The notes beneath the pieces are model-generated. The model did not search any database. It was not told the DNA's origin and saw nothing but the letters and a program-made list of their open reading frames with translations. Shown piece after piece: positions 8,744 to 18,704 of a stretch of 64,000 nt of DNA. Position 1 is the stretch's first letter; each line of letters starts with the position of its first letter. The stretch covers positions 434,001 through 498,000 of the forward strand of contig CAVXUB010000001.1 in NCBI GenBank assembly GCA_963764805.1, given 5' to 3'. Source of the DNA: CAVXUB01 sp963764805. GTDB lineage: Bacteria > Actinomycetota > Acidimicrobiia > Acidimicrobiales > Bog-793. Made by a program: the position numbers and the translations under genes.

Positions 8744-9898
8744 CTGGCGATCACCTCCACCAGCCGTTCCAGCGCGTCCAGCGAATGTCCTTCCACGAAC
8801 TCGTCAACGTAGGGGATGGCGGCGGCCATTCCCCTGGCGAGGGGCGCGTAGCCGGGCGTCGCCTTGAGCGGGTTCACCCAGACGATGCGGTAGGCGAGGC
8901 GCGAGAGGCGGGCCATCTCGGCTGCCACCTCCTCGGGGTCGCCGCGGTCCCAGCCGTCCGACATGATCACCACCACCGCCCCCCTGGCGATCCCCGTCGA
9001 GCCCCACCGGTCGTTGAAGGAGCGCAGCGACGCCCCGAGCCGCGTGCCGCCCGACATGTCGTCGACGGCGCCGGAGAAGCGCTCCAACGCCTTGTCGGGG
9101 TCCCGCCAGGAGAGCTCGCGGGTGACCCTCGTGAGCCGGGTGCCGAAGGTGAAGGTCTCCACCCTCGCCGGACCCGCCACCGCCGCATGGGCGAAACGCA
9201 GCATCGCCCTCGCGTAACCCGCCATCGACCCGCTCACGTCCACGAGCAGCACGACCCGCCGCGGCCGGCGCCCCGCCACGAGGCGGTGCAGCACGACCGC
9301 CTCTCCTCCAGAGCGGATCGCCCGACGCACCGTGCGCCGCAGGTCGAGCCGTGCGCCGCTGCGGCGGCTCGGCGACAGACGCCTGCTCGGTCGGAGCGAG
9401 GCGCGGGCGCGCAGCGCGGCGATCAAGCGGTAGGTCTCGGCGAGCTCGGCAGGCGTCGAGGCGGTGAAGTCCTTGCGGGCGAGGACCTCGTGGGCGCTGT
9501 ACCGCAGCACCAGAGTCTCGCCCTCGTCCTGCTCGTCCTCGCCCCGTTCGCCTTCGTCGGCCTCGCCGTCGTCGTCGGTGGCGAGCTCCACCGAGGAGAT
9601 CTCGAGAGGCACCTCGTGCCTCGTCCTGCCTCCACCCCAGAAGGCGGCGAAACCCTCCCCGTAGGCGGCGACATCCTCCGGGCGCCTCACGAACAGCGCC
9701 CGTCCCGCCCAGTAGAGCGGCGGCCGGGTCCGAGAAGCCGACCAGGGCGAGCGCCTCCGAGAAGGCGAGCACCGAGCTGACCGGCGCCTCGAGGCCGGCT
9801 CTGCGCAGGACCCCCGCGAAGGCCACCGCCAGGCGCGACCAGCGCCCGTCGCCCGGACCGCCGGGTCCGGCTGGTCCCGCTTCCGCCATCGCCGCCAT
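8740..9898 (-). CDS. coxE: CoxE-like VWA domain protein, frameshifted
   Basis: Reconstructed length is about 385 residues. The C-terminal half is a von Willebrand A domain with the MIDAS motif DVSGSM and the later MSDGWDRGDP. CoxE works with the MoxR-type ATPase CoxD in metal-cofactor maturation of CO dehydrogenase-type enzymes. The N-terminal helical part begins at ATG 9898, immediately after the coxD stop (TAGATG). The frame breaks near 9720, between LALVGFSDPAA and LYWAGRALFVRRPEDV. The rest is open to the stop at 8740, which overlaps the next gene by four bases. An acidic stretch (DDDGEADEGERGEDEQDEGE, about residues 125-145) precedes the VWA domain. The single break is probably a sequence error. 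Confidence 0.87.
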
Positions 9899-10834
9899 CT
9901 AGGGCTGGCGGGCCAGCGCCGCCTGGACGATGGCGCCGACCCCGAGATGGCGGACGCGCTCGGCGTCCTCCCTGTACTTGAGGACGCTGCCGAGCGTGCG
10001 ATCCGCCGACGCCTCGTCGAACTGGCGCGAGCCGAGAGCGACGAGGGACCGCGCCCAGTCGATCGTCTCGGCGACACCGGGCACCTTGTAGAGGCCGATC
10101 CCGCGCAGCTCCGCCACGGCTGCCGCGACCTGGGCTGCCAGCCGATGGTCGATGTCCGGGACCCGCAGCTCGACGATCCGCACCTCGCGCTCGAAGTCCG
10201 GGTGCTCGATCCAGTGGTAGAGGCACCGCCGCTTGAGGGCGTCGTGGACGTCGCGGGTGCGGTTGGAGGTGATCACGACGACCGGAGGGGTGGCCGCTCG
10301 GAAGGTCCCGAGCTCGGGGATCGTGATGCTGTAGTCGGCGAGCACCTCCAGCAGGTAGGCCTCGAACTCGTCGTCGGCGCGGTCGAGCTCGTCGATCAGC
10401 AGCACGGGCGGCGGTGCAGGCGCTCCGCCCGGCTCCCCCGGGGGTGCGATGGCGCTCAGCAACGGCCGGCGTACGAGGAACCGCTCCGAGTAGAGCTCGT
10501 CCTCCACGCCGGACTCCGCCAGACCCGCTCCCGCTCTGGGCGAGCTGGCCTCGGCCGCCCGCAGATGGAGCAGCTGGCGGGCGTAGTCCCACTCGTAGAC
10601 CGCCTGTGAGATGTCGATGCCGTCGTAGCACTGCAGCCGCACCAGGTCGCCCCCGGTCCAGCGGGAGAGGACGCGGGCCACCTCGGTCTTGCCTACGCCG
10701 GGCTCGCCCTCCAGGAAGAGCGGCCGCTGCATGCGCAGAGCCAGGAAGACGACCGTCGACAACCCTTCGTCCGCCAGGTAGTCGAACGAGGCGAGGGCGG
10801 AGGCGACCTCCTCCGGACTTTGGACCTCGATCAG
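9899..10834 (-). CDS. coxD: CoxD-like MoxR-family AAA+ ATPase
   Basis: About 311 residues, frame intact. It carries Walker A GEPGVGKTE near residue 43, Walker B VLLIDELDRAD near residue 135, and the sensor segment VVVITSNRTRD. The MoxR/CoxD family remodels apo-hydroxylase together with the CoxE VWA protein, helping build the Mo-Cu or related active site. The conserved N-terminus IEVQSPEEVASAL begins directly at the end of coxM. The only start-like codon there is CTG 10834, which overlaps the coxM TGA as CTGA; a TTG farther in would cut conserved sequence. Its stop (TAG) touches the coxE ATG. Order L-S-M-D-E matches known cox operons. Confidence 0.88.
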   Translation of the reverse strand: MIEVQSPEEVASALASFDYLADEGLSTVVFLALRMQRPLFLEGEPGVGKTEVARVLSRWTGGDLVRLQCYDGIDISQAVYEWDYARQLLHLRAAEASSPRAGAGLAESGVEDELYSERFLVRRPLLSAIAPPGEPGGAPAPPPVLLIDELDRADDEFEAYLLEVLADYSITIPELGTFRAATPPVVVITSNRTRDVHDALKRRCLYHWIEHPDFEREVRIVELRVPDIDHRLAAQVAAAVAELRGIGLYKVPGVAETIDWARSLVALGSRQFDEASADRTLGSVLKYREDAERVRHLGVGAIVQAALARQP

Positions 10835-11652
10835 CCGCTGACCTCCGCCAGGGCGCGGCCGACGAGGACGCGGGCGAGGTGGCGCCGGTACTCGACGGAG
10901 GCGTTGATGTCCGCCGACGGCTCGGTCCCCTCGTCCGCGTGAGAGGCGGCCTCGCCGGCGTCGGCTCCGGCGGCGAGGGCATCCTCGGTGGCGGTCGCCC
11001 GCAACGGCGTCGCGCCCATGTTCACGAGCGCCACCGACGTGCGCCCGTCGGCTACCGCCGCCACGCCGACGATCGCCCAGTCGGCGGCTCGGCTGGTGAA
11101 CTTCTGGAACGACCACTTCGAGCCGCCCGTCTTCGGGACGCGGATCTCGACCAGCATCTCGTCCGGCTCCAGCGCGGTGTCGAGGAAGCCCTTGTGGAAC
11201 TCGGTGGAGGGCACCTGGCGCTCCCCACCCGGTCCCCGGAGCACGAGCGTCCCTCCGAGGGCCAGCACCGCGGCAGGAAGGTCCGACGCCGGGTCGCCGT
11301 GGGCGAGGGAACCGCCGATCGTTCCCCGGTGGCGCACCTGCGGATCGCCGACCTGCCCGGCGACGTGGGCCAGCAAGGGTGCCTCGGCGCGGGCGAGGGC
11401 GTCCTCGTGCAGGTCGGCATGGCGCGTGAGTGCACCGATCGCCAACTCGTCGCCCGCCTCGCGGACGTAGGAGAGCTCGCTGATCCTCCCGATGTCGACG
11501 AGCACGGCCGGCGTCGCCAGGCGGAGCTTCATCAGCGGAAGGAGAGAGTGCCCGCCGGCGAGGAGCTTGGCGTCGTCGCCGTGCTCGGCGAGCGACGAGA
11601 GCGCCTCGGCCACCGATGCGGCCCTCACGTAGTCGAATGCCGCCGGGATCAT
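10831..11652 (-). CDS. coxM: CoxM-like FAD-binding medium subunit of molybdenum hydroxylase
   Basis: 273 residues from ATG 11652. It has the two FAD-binding motifs of this family: LLAGGHSLLPLMKLRLA near residue 30 and RGTIGGSLAHGDPASDLP near residue 110. The C-terminal CO_deh_flav_C domain follows, with AVVVLG-like features such as VGVAAVADGRTSVALVN. The subunit passes electrons from the 2Fe-2S protein to the quinone pool via FAD. It lies 49 bases after coxS and is followed by coxD with a four-base overlap. The frame is intact. Confidence 0.92.
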   Translation of the reverse strand: MIPAAFDYVRAASVAEALSSLAEHGDDAKLLAGGHSLLPLMKLRLATPAVLVDIGRISELSYVREAGDELAIGALTRHADLHEDALARAEAPLLAHVAGQVGDPQVRHRGTIGGSLAHGDPASDLPAAVLALGGTLVLRGPGGERQVPSTEFHKGFLDTALEPDEMLVEIRVPKTGGSKWSFQKFTSRAADWAIVGVAAVADGRTSVALVNMGATPLRATATEDALAAGADAGEAASHADEGTEPSADINASVEYRRHLARVLVGRALAEVSG

Positions 11653-11701
11653 GCGCCCGCCTCCTTGTCGAGGGCGGTCGCGTCCCCGCCGATGGTAGCG
11701 G

Positions 11702-12195
<494 letters not shown>

Positions 12196-12201
12196 GTCAA
12201 C

Positions 12202-12207
12202 TCCTTT
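12202..12207 (-). promoter_or_regulatory. Ribosome binding site fixing the coxS start
   Basis: AAGGAG, within a longer AAAAGGAG, sits just upstream of GTG 12195. It is the clearest Shine-Dalgarno site in the cox operon and selects this GTG over the in-frame ATG 12 bases downstream. Confidence 0.7.
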
Positions 12208-12248
12208 TCGTGACCGTCGTCCGGTCGAAGTCGGAAACTGGATCCGGA

Positions 12249-14513
12249 CTAGCTAGCAGCCGAGGCGATGGCCCGCCACACCCGCTCGGGAGTGGTGGGC
12301 ATGTCGATGTGCCGCACGCCGAGGTGAGCGAGAGCATCGACCACCGCGTTCTGGACGGCGGGGGTCGAGCCGATGGTGCCCGACTCTCCGATCCCCTTCG
12401 CCCCGAGCTCGTTCATCGGCGTCGGCGTCTCCATGAAGCTCGTCTCGAAGCTCGGCAGCTCGGTCGCCGAGATGAAGGCGTAGTCCGCCAGGTTGGCGGT
12501 CAACGGGTTGCCCTCGGCGTCGTAGAGGAACTCCTCGGTCAGCGCCTGTGCCGCCCCCTGCGCGATCCCGCCATGGATCTGGCCCTCTGCCAGCAACGGG
12601 TTGAGGATCGTGCCGGCGTCGTCGACCGACACGTGGCGGAGGATCTGCACCTTCCCGGTATCGGTGTCCACCTCGACCACCGACAGGTGTGCGCCGAACG
12701 GGAAGGACGCACCGTCGGGGTCGAAGTCCACCTCTGCCATCAAAGGCCCTTCGCCGCGCTCTTGTGAGGCTGCGGCCAGCTCGGCCCAGCTCTTGGCGAG
12801 CGCCGGGGTGCCGGCCACGTGGAAGCGCGTCGCCGCCTTGTCGAACACGATGTCCGCTGGATCGGCCTCGAGGACGGCGGCGGCGAGCTCCTTCGCCTTG
12901 TCGACCACCTCACCAGCCGCCTGGTTGACGGCCACTCCCCCCGTCTGCAGGCTCCGGCTCCCGAAGGTGCCGACCCCCTTCGGCACCACTGCCGTGTCGC
13001 CGTGGATCACCTCGATGTCTTCGAGGTCCACCCCGAGCTTCTCGGCGACGAGCATCGACCAGGCCGTGACGTGACCCTGCCCGTGCGGCGAGGTGCCCGT
13101 GCGGACGATCACCTTGCCGTCGGTGCGCACCTCCACGGCGCCGTACTCGCCCCCGGGGACGCCGTTGGTGATCTCGACGTAGACCGACAGCCCGATGCCG
13201 AGCTGCTTGGCGTCGCCGGCGGTGCGCCGAGCGGCCTGCTCCGCCCGCAGTTGCTCGTAGCCGGCGGCCTCGAGCACCTTGTCGAGCGCCGACCGGTAGT
13301 CGCCGACGTCGTAGGTGGCGCCGGTGGGCGTCGAGAACGGGAAGCGGTCGGCGCCGATCATGTTCTTACGCCGGACCTCGGCGGGGTCCATCCCGATCTC
13401 GGCGGCGAAGTGCTCCACCGCCCGCTCGATCGCCGCCGTCGCCTCCGGGCGGCCGGCTCCGCGGTAGGCGACGGTGCTCACGGTGTTGGTGACGAGCGAC
13501 ACCGAGTTGAACTCGGAGACGGGGATGTCGTAGACGCCGGTGAGCATCATCCGCGTCAGGAAGGGCAGGATCGCGCCGATCATCGGGTAGGCGCCCGACT
13601 CCTGGGTCACCCGCAGGCGGTAGGCGAGGATCTTCCCGTCGCGGGTGCCTCCGATCGTGTAGTCCTGGATCTGGCCACGACCGTGGCCGAGGCCGAGCAT
13701 GCTCTCCGAGCGGGTCTCCACCCAGCGGCACGGGCGCCCGACGTGCCGGGCGATCCAGGCGACGAGCACCTCTTCGCTGTAGCCGCCGGTCTTCGCGCCG
13801 AAGCCGCCCCCGACGTCGGGCGCCACCACGTGGACGTTCTCCGCCGGCATCCCCAAGACCTGCGACAGGCCGTCTTTCACTCCGTGCGGGGCCTGCGTCG
13901 AGACGTTGTAGAGGAGCTTGTCCCCGTCCCAGCTGGCGGCGGCCGAGCGAACCTCGAGCGGGCAGGGCGCCACCCGCTGGTTGATCGTGCGGCCCTCGAC
14001 CACCACCTCGCACCCGTCGAACAGCTGCTCGTCGCGACCGAAGTCGAGCTCGAAACTGACGTTGGTGCCGATCTCGGGGAAGAGCAGCACCTCGTTCTTG
14101 CGGGCCTCCTCGAGGTCGACCACGACTGGCAAGGGCTCGTACTCGACGATCACCTTCTCGGCCGCGTCGACCCCTTCGGCGCGCGTCTCCGAGACGATCG
14201 CCACGATCGGCTCGCCGACGTAGCGAACCCTGTCGATGGCGAGGTATGGACGCTTCATCCGCTGCTCGAGCATGCCCATCTCGGGGGGCTGAGGCTCGAG
14301 GTCGATGTCGGCGGCGGTGAGGACGGCGACGACGCCCGGGCTCGCCTTCGCCTCGCCTACGTCGACCGACTCGATGCGGGCGTGGGCGAGGGTCGAGCGC
14401 ACGTAGGTGATCCACGCCGCCCCCGGCAGGTCGAGGTCCGCCACATAGGTCCCGCCGACGGTCAGGAACTTGGGGTCCTCCCGCCGGAGGACGCGGTTGC
14501 CGAGGAAGCTCAC
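12249..14513 (-). CDS. coxL: CoxL-like large subunit of molybdenum hydroxylase, form II type
   Basis: 754 residues from GTG 14513 (N-terminus VSFLGNRVLRREDPKFL); the frame is intact. It contains the aldehyde oxidase/xanthine dehydrogenase a/b hammerhead (about residues 15-125) and the cofactor-binding domain with VGGGFGAKTG, ESGAYP and the catalytic-glutamate segment AKGIGESGTIGSTPA near the C-terminus. The active-site loop reads VAYRGAGRPE. The AYRGAGR form marks form II CoxL, whereas form I CO dehydrogenases carry AYRCSFR with the Mo-Cu cysteine. CO oxidation is therefore uncertain; another small carbonyl, aldehyde or N-heterocycle may be the substrate. It leads the coxL-S-M-D-E-XdhC operon and begins 91 bases after ftsB, which may supply the promoter region. 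Confidence 0.93.
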   Translation of the reverse strand: MSFLGNRVLRREDPKFLTVGGTYVADLDLPGAAWITYVRSTLAHARIESVDVGEAKASPGVVAVLTAADIDLEPQPPEMGMLEQRMKRPYLAIDRVRYVGEPIVAIVSETRAEGVDAAEKVIVEYEPLPVVVDLEEARKNEVLLFPEIGTNVSFELDFGRDEQLFDGCEVVVEGRTINQRVAPCPLEVRSAAASWDGDKLLYNVSTQAPHGVKDGLSQVLGMPAENVHVVAPDVGGGFGAKTGGYSEEVLVAWIARHVGRPCRWVETRSESMLGLGHGRGQIQDYTIGGTRDGKILAYRLRVTQESGAYPMIGAILPFLTRMMLTGVYDIPVSEFNSVSLVTNTVSTVAYRGAGRPEATAAIERAVEHFAAEIGMDPAEVRRKNMIGADRFPFSTPTGATYDVGDYRSALDKVLEAAGYEQLRAEQAARRTAGDAKQLGIGLSVYVEITNGVPGGEYGAVEVRTDGKVIVRTGTSPHGQGHVTAWSMLVAEKLGVDLEDIEVIHGDTAVVPKGVGTFGSRSLQTGGVAVNQAAGEVVDKAKELAAAVLEADPADIVFDKAATRFHVAGTPALAKSWAELAAASQERGEGPLMAEVDFDPDGASFPFGAHLSVVEVDTDTGKVQILRHVSVDDAGTILNPLLAEGQIHGGIAQGAAQALTEEFLYDAEGNPLTANLADYAFISATELPSFETSFMETPTPMNELGAKGIGESGTIGSTPAVQNAVVDALAHLGVRHIDMPTTPERVWRAIASAAS

Positions 14514-14603
14514 CCGGCGGAGGTTAGCGAGAGGCGAGAGGGCGTGCCGCGCCCGACCGGTCGCCAAGGCGTCGGCTGGGCGGGCGGTGGGTGTTCGGCT
14601 CGG

Positions 14604-15053
14604 TCAGAAAGCCCAGCGCCAGAACTCGAGGCGGTCGAGCACCTGGCCCCAGACTCCCTCGGTCGAGGACCGCCGGGAGGTCGTAGAGGGTGGCGGCACG
14701 TCGCCGGCATCGCTCGGCACGATCTGGGACGGCTGCAGGAGGTTGGTGGTGAGGGGATCGGTGCCGCCCGACGGTCCGGTTCCAGTGCTCGGGAGGATGA
14801 CGTAGGAGCGCTGGCCGGGCTTCACGAGGTTGAACTGGGCGTGCGCCAGGTTCTCGATGGTGGAGGGGCTTTGCAGGTCCTTCACCTGCTGGCTGAGCGC
14901 CGCGTTCGCCTCGTTCAAGCTAGTCAGCTGCTGGTTGGCGCCGGCGACGGCCGATCGGACGTGGAGCAGCTGGCTGACCGGGAGCTCGGTCGCCACGATC
15001 GCCAGCGCGACCACGAGCGACAGCAGGAAGAGGATCCGTGCGCGCCCGATCAT
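14604..15053 (-). CDS. ftsB: FtsB/DivIC-like septum formation initiator protein
   Basis: 149 residues. A short cytoplasmic N-terminus and one transmembrane helix (ILFLLSLVVALAIVATEL, about residues 7-24) precede a coiled coil (ANQQLTSLNEANAALSQQVKDL), and then the family signature ENLAHAQFNLVKPGQ. A 50-residue Ser/Thr/Pro-rich extracytoplasmic tail follows. The topology matches FtsB/DivIC, a divisome component that bridges FtsQ/DivIB and FtsL. ATG 15053 overlaps the eno stop (ATGA). In actinobacteria eno-ftsB is usually followed by DUF501 and ppx; here about 7 kb of cox genes plus rpf, mocA and coxG intervene. Confidence 0.88.
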   Translation of the reverse strand: MIGRARILFLLSLVVALAIVATELPVSQLLHVRSAVAGANQQLTSLNEANAALSQQVKDLQSPSTIENLAHAQFNLVKPGQRSYVILPSTGTGPSGGTDPLTTNLLQPSQIVPSDAGDVPPPSTTSRRSSTEGVWGQVLDRLEFWRWAF

Positions 15054-16352
15054 CTGCCGACCTGCGGTCTCGGCCCGGAGCGTGCGAACGCTGCAGCACC
15101 TGGATAGGCGGCCGCCTCGCCCAGATCCGCCTCGATGCGCAGCAACTGGTTGTACTTGGCGACCCGGTCGGAGCGGGCGGGCGCGCCGGTCTTGATCTGC
15201 CCGCACCCGGTCGCCACGGCCAGGTCGGCGATCGAAGTGTCTTCGGTCTCGCCTGAACGGTGGGACATCACGCAGCGGTAACCGGCGCTCGTGGCGGTGT
15301 CCACTGTCGCCAAGGTCTCGGTGACCGTCCCGATCTGGTTGACCTTGATCAGCACGGCGTTGGCGACGCCGAGCGGCGACACCCCGCTCGACGCGCTCGG
15401 CGCTGGTGACGAACAGGTCGTCGCCGACGAGCTGGACACGACCTCCGAGCAGCGAGGTGAGCGCCGCCCAGCCGTCCCAGTCCTCCTCGGCCATGCCGTC
15501 CTCTATCGAGAGGACGGGGTAACGGTTGCAGATGTCGACCCAGTACTCGGCCATCTCCGCCGCTCCAAGCGTGCGGCCCTCACCATCCAGCACGTAGCTG
15601 CCCCCCTTGTAGAACTCCGAGGACGCCGGGTCGAGCGCCAGGGCGATCTCGTCTCCCGGCGAGCGTCCCGCCTCCTTGATCGCCTCGAGCAGCAGCTGCA
15701 GCGCCTCCTCGTTGCTGGCGAGGTTCGGTGCGAAGCCCCCCTCGTCGCCCACAGCGGTGCTCATCCCCCGCTCGTGCAGCACTCGCTTCAGCGTGTGGTA
15801 GGTCTCGGCGCCCCACTGCAGCGCCTCGCTGAACGAGGCGGCGCCGACCGGGACGATCATGAACTCCTGGAAGTCGACGTTGTTGTCGGCATGGACGCCG
15901 CCGTTGAGGACGTTCATCATCGGCACCGGGAGCACGTGCGCGCCGGTCCCGCCCAACGTCCGGTAGAGGCCGAGCCCGAGCTCGTCGGCCGCTGCCCGGG
16001 CGACCGCCAGGGAAGTGGCGACGATCGCATTGGCTCCGAGCCGGGACTTTCCGGGCGTGCCGTCGAGGTCGATCATCGCCATGTCGACGAGCCGCTGCTC
16101 GATCGGGTCCATGCCCTCGAGGGCCCCGGCGATCTCGGTGTTGACGTTGCCCACCGCCTTCGCCACGCCCTTGCCGCCGTAGCGCGGGCCGCCGTCCCTC
16201 AGCTCGACTGCCTCGAACTGCCCGGTCGAGGCGCCCGAGGGTGCGATGGCTCGGCCCGACGCGCCCGAGTCGAGGTAGCAGCTCACCTCGACAGTCGGGT
16301 TACCGCGGGAGTCGAGTACCTCCCGTGCCTCGATGTGCTCGATTCGTGACAT
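15050..16352 (-). CDS. eno: Enolase, frameshifted
   Basis: Catalyses 2-phosphoglycerate to phosphoenolpyruvate in glycolysis and gluconeogenesis. It starts at ATG 16352 (MSRIEHIEAREVLDSRGNP). Conserved features are PSGASTGQFEA, GDEGGFAPN, the magnesium-site segments IEDGMAEEDWDGW and LVGDDLFVTS, the lysine segment AVLIKVNQIGT, and the signature MSHRSGETED. The frame breaks near 15385: an extra G after VERGVA lets the rest, LGVANAVLIKVNQ, continue in the next frame. Restored length is about 433 residues, normal for the family. The stop overlaps the ftsB ATG. Eno is essential or nearly so in most bacteria, so the break is almost certainly an error. Confidence 0.95.
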
Positions 16353-16387
16353 GGCAGCTGTTGCTCCTGTGAAGGATGTGGACAAAG

Positions 16388-17861
16388 TTAGCAGTGTGAG
16401 ATTGGCGAGCCGGGGACGGCTGCGGCACGGAAGAGCTCGTTTCGCTCTTCATGCGGGAGGTCGTGCAGCCGTCGCCCGACGGCGAGAGCAGCCTCCTCTG
16501 CTCTCACGAACTGCTCCCGGAAAGCACTGATCGCCCGCCTCGTGGCAGCCTCCGGGTCCGCTCCGAGATGGGCGCCGAGGCGGGCGAGGGAAGCTAGCAG
16601 CGTGCCGAGCAACGACTCCAGGTGTGGTGGCGGCGTGCCGGTCCCGGTCCTGCCGAGGGCAACGAGCTCGTCCATCGCCGGGCGCAGCAGGGAGGCGTCG
16701 ACCGTCTGCTCGTAGCCGAGCCCGGCCCCCTCGGCCCGGCGCTCCACCTTGCCGACGACTGCCAGTGAAGGCATCGAGGCCGGGATGCCGTCCATCAGGC
16801 TGTGGCGGCCCTTCTCGTCCAGCTTGCGGCGCTCCCATCGGGAGACGACAGAGGCTGCAGAGTCTGCGAGCACGTCGCCGAACACGTGCGGGTGACGGGC
16901 GACGAGCTTGTCGTGAAGGGTCCTCGCCACCGCCGCCAGGTCGAAGAGACCCTCCTCTGTGGCCAGCCGGCAGTGGAAGTAGACCTGGCACAAGAGGTCG
17001 CCGAGCTCCTCCTCCAGATGGCGCGCCTGCTCGGACGTCGGCGGATCGCCGAGGGCGTCGATCGCCTCCAGGGCCTCGTGAGCCTCTTCCAACAGGTGCC
17101 GGAGGAGGGACCGGTGTGTCTGCTCGCGGTCCCACGGGCAGCGCTCCCGCAGGATGGCGATCAGGTGGTCGAGGCGGTCGAGCTCGTAGCCGGCGGACGC
17201 GGGCAGCCTGCGGGATGAAGAGCGACGTCAGATGGTCCGCTGCCAGCGTCTTGTCGATGTCGGCCCACCGGACCCGCACCACCTGCTCGTCCGCCAGGCC
17301 GAGGTGGTGTAGAAGCAGCACCTGGCTGTCTGGATCGAGGTCGAGCGACAGCTTCACGTCCGAGAGGACCTGGCGCGACCACGTCTGGGCGAGGAGCAGC
17401 GGTCCGGGGGACGAGCCGAGCGGCGCGAGCTCGCCGGCCAGTTCCACGGCGTCGGCGATGCGGACTCCGGAGGTGACGGGGTCGACGGCGGCGGCCGCCC
17501 ACGCCAGCTCGCAGAACGAGAGGCCCGGTACCAACCGCACCTCGACGCGCTCGTCCGCCCGCAGCAGCTCGACCGTGCTCTCGGCGACGAGCGGGCTGCC
17601 CGGCACCGCGTAGGCGACATGGCCGTGATCGAGCGCCGCCTCCACCAGCCTCTCGACGATGGTCCTGTAGACCTCCTCGAACGTGGTGGATCGCTCGTAG
17701 AGGTCGTCGAAGCTCTGCAGCTCGCCGAACGGCGCCGCCGCCGGATGGCGCCGGGTGCGGAGGAACGCGGCCGGAGCCCCCTCCAGGGCGACAACGGCAG
17801 CGGGGGCGTCGAGCTCGGGACCTGCCGGACCTAGTCCGACGACGACGACGAGCGGCTTCAT
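16388..17861 (-). CDS. mazG: MazG nucleotide pyrophosphohydrolase with N-terminal tetrapyrrole-methylase-like domain, frameshifted
   Basis: Reconstructed length is about 490 residues with the YabN-type architecture. The N-terminal domain (about 1-215) resembles a tetrapyrrole/SAM methylase (VVVGLGPAGPEL and YAVPGSPLVAE). The C-terminal MazG domain has LLEEAHEALEAID and HLEEELGDLLCQVYFH, the E-E-x-x-E ... D pattern that binds magnesium for NTP hydrolysis, and then KLVARHPHVFGD. MazG clears non-canonical or damaged NTPs. The frame changes near 17208, between FIPQA and AGYELDRLDHLI. It begins at ATG 17861 after the SurA-like lipoprotein gene and ends 35 bases before eno, the same order as in other actinobacteria. 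Confidence 0.9.
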
Positions 17862-17892
17862 ATCCGGCAGTCCCCCTGCCCTTGCGGCGGCG

Positions 17893-18630
17893 TCAGCCGC
17901 TGGTGGCCGGGCTGGTGGTCGGGCTCGTGCCCGAAGGAGACCCCGAAGGGGTGGCAGTCGTGCTGGGAGCTGTCAACGGTGACCCGGCTATCGCCCCCGG
18001 GTTGAGCAGCACTCCGCTCGGCGGCCCGCTCGGGGCGCGCATCACCCCTCCGGACTGCTGGTTGAAAGTCCACGACCCGTAGGCCGAATTGACCCACACC
18101 GTCGAACTCTGTGACCGCACTGCGCTGAAGAAGGAGGCGACCGGTACCTTGCTCGCCTGCAGGACCGCCAGCGCGGCCTGCTCCTGCAGGTACGCCTTGG
18201 AGAAGGTGGCGCCGAACTGGTCGAGCACGGTGGCGGACGGCGTCGGGCAGCGGGACGAGGCCTGGATCGACTGGACGAACTGCTTCCTCGTCTGCGCCAG
18301 CACCCGGTTGGTGATGGACATGTGGAAGCCCTTGACGACGTTGCCGTAGACGTCGGCGTCGATCAGGTTGCCGAGCACGAAGTCGACGAAACTGATGTCG
18401 TAGGCGTTCGAGCCCACCCCTCGCACCAGCGCCGGGCTGGTGTAGGCACCGGTGTAGATGCAGAGGAACGACGGGGTCGAGGCGAGGTGCGCGACAACAG
18501 AGTCGAGCTCCGACTGCGAGATCGTGACGTTGCCGACCGTGGCCGCGTTCGTCTGGAAAGGCGAGTTGCACGCCGTTCCCGCCAGTCCGGCGACGAGGCA
18601 AAGTGCAAGCAGGGCAAGGATCTTGCGCAC
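17893..18630 (-). CDS. SurA-N-like lipoprotein
   Basis: 245 residues. The N-terminus MRKILALLALCLVAGLAGTAC is a lipoprotein signal peptide with an AGTAC lipobox, so the mature protein should be anchored on the outer face of the membrane. AATVGNVTISQSELDSVVAHL resembles the start of the SurA/PrsA chaperone N-domain. The middle is helical, and the last 70 residues are a Ser/Thr/Pro/Gly-rich tail. There is no clear parvulin catalytic domain, so a chaperone-like role is more likely than proline isomerase activity. It lies between mfd and mazG, where mycobacteria carry an Lpq lipoprotein nearby, suggesting an old association. The frame is intact. Confidence 0.78.
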   Translation of the reverse strand: MRKILALLALCLVAGLAGTACNSPFQTNAATVGNVTISQSELDSVVAHLASTPSFLCIYTGAYTSPALVRGVGSNAYDISFVDFVLGNLIDADVYGNVVKGFHMSITNRVLAQTRKQFVQSIQASSRCPTPSATVLDQFGATFSKAYLQEQAALAVLQASKVPVASFFSAVRSQSSTVWVNSAYGSWTFNQQSGGVMRAPSGPPSGVLLNPGAIAGSPLTAPSTTATPSGSPSGTSPTTSPATSG

Positions 18631-18704
18631 GGTCTGGACATGCTACGGGGCAGGAGACGGCGTGGCCAGCCGGGCGGCCGTCGAAGACGTGTGGACGAAC
18701 CGCC

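Noticed and set aside
12819..15107. A 762-codon open frame on the + strand opposite coxL and ftsB
   Set aside because: It is the antisense of intact, strongly conserved genes in GC-rich DNA. Its composition (Asp/Gly/Arg/His-rich) and lack of a ribosome binding site or family motifs mark it as a shadow.
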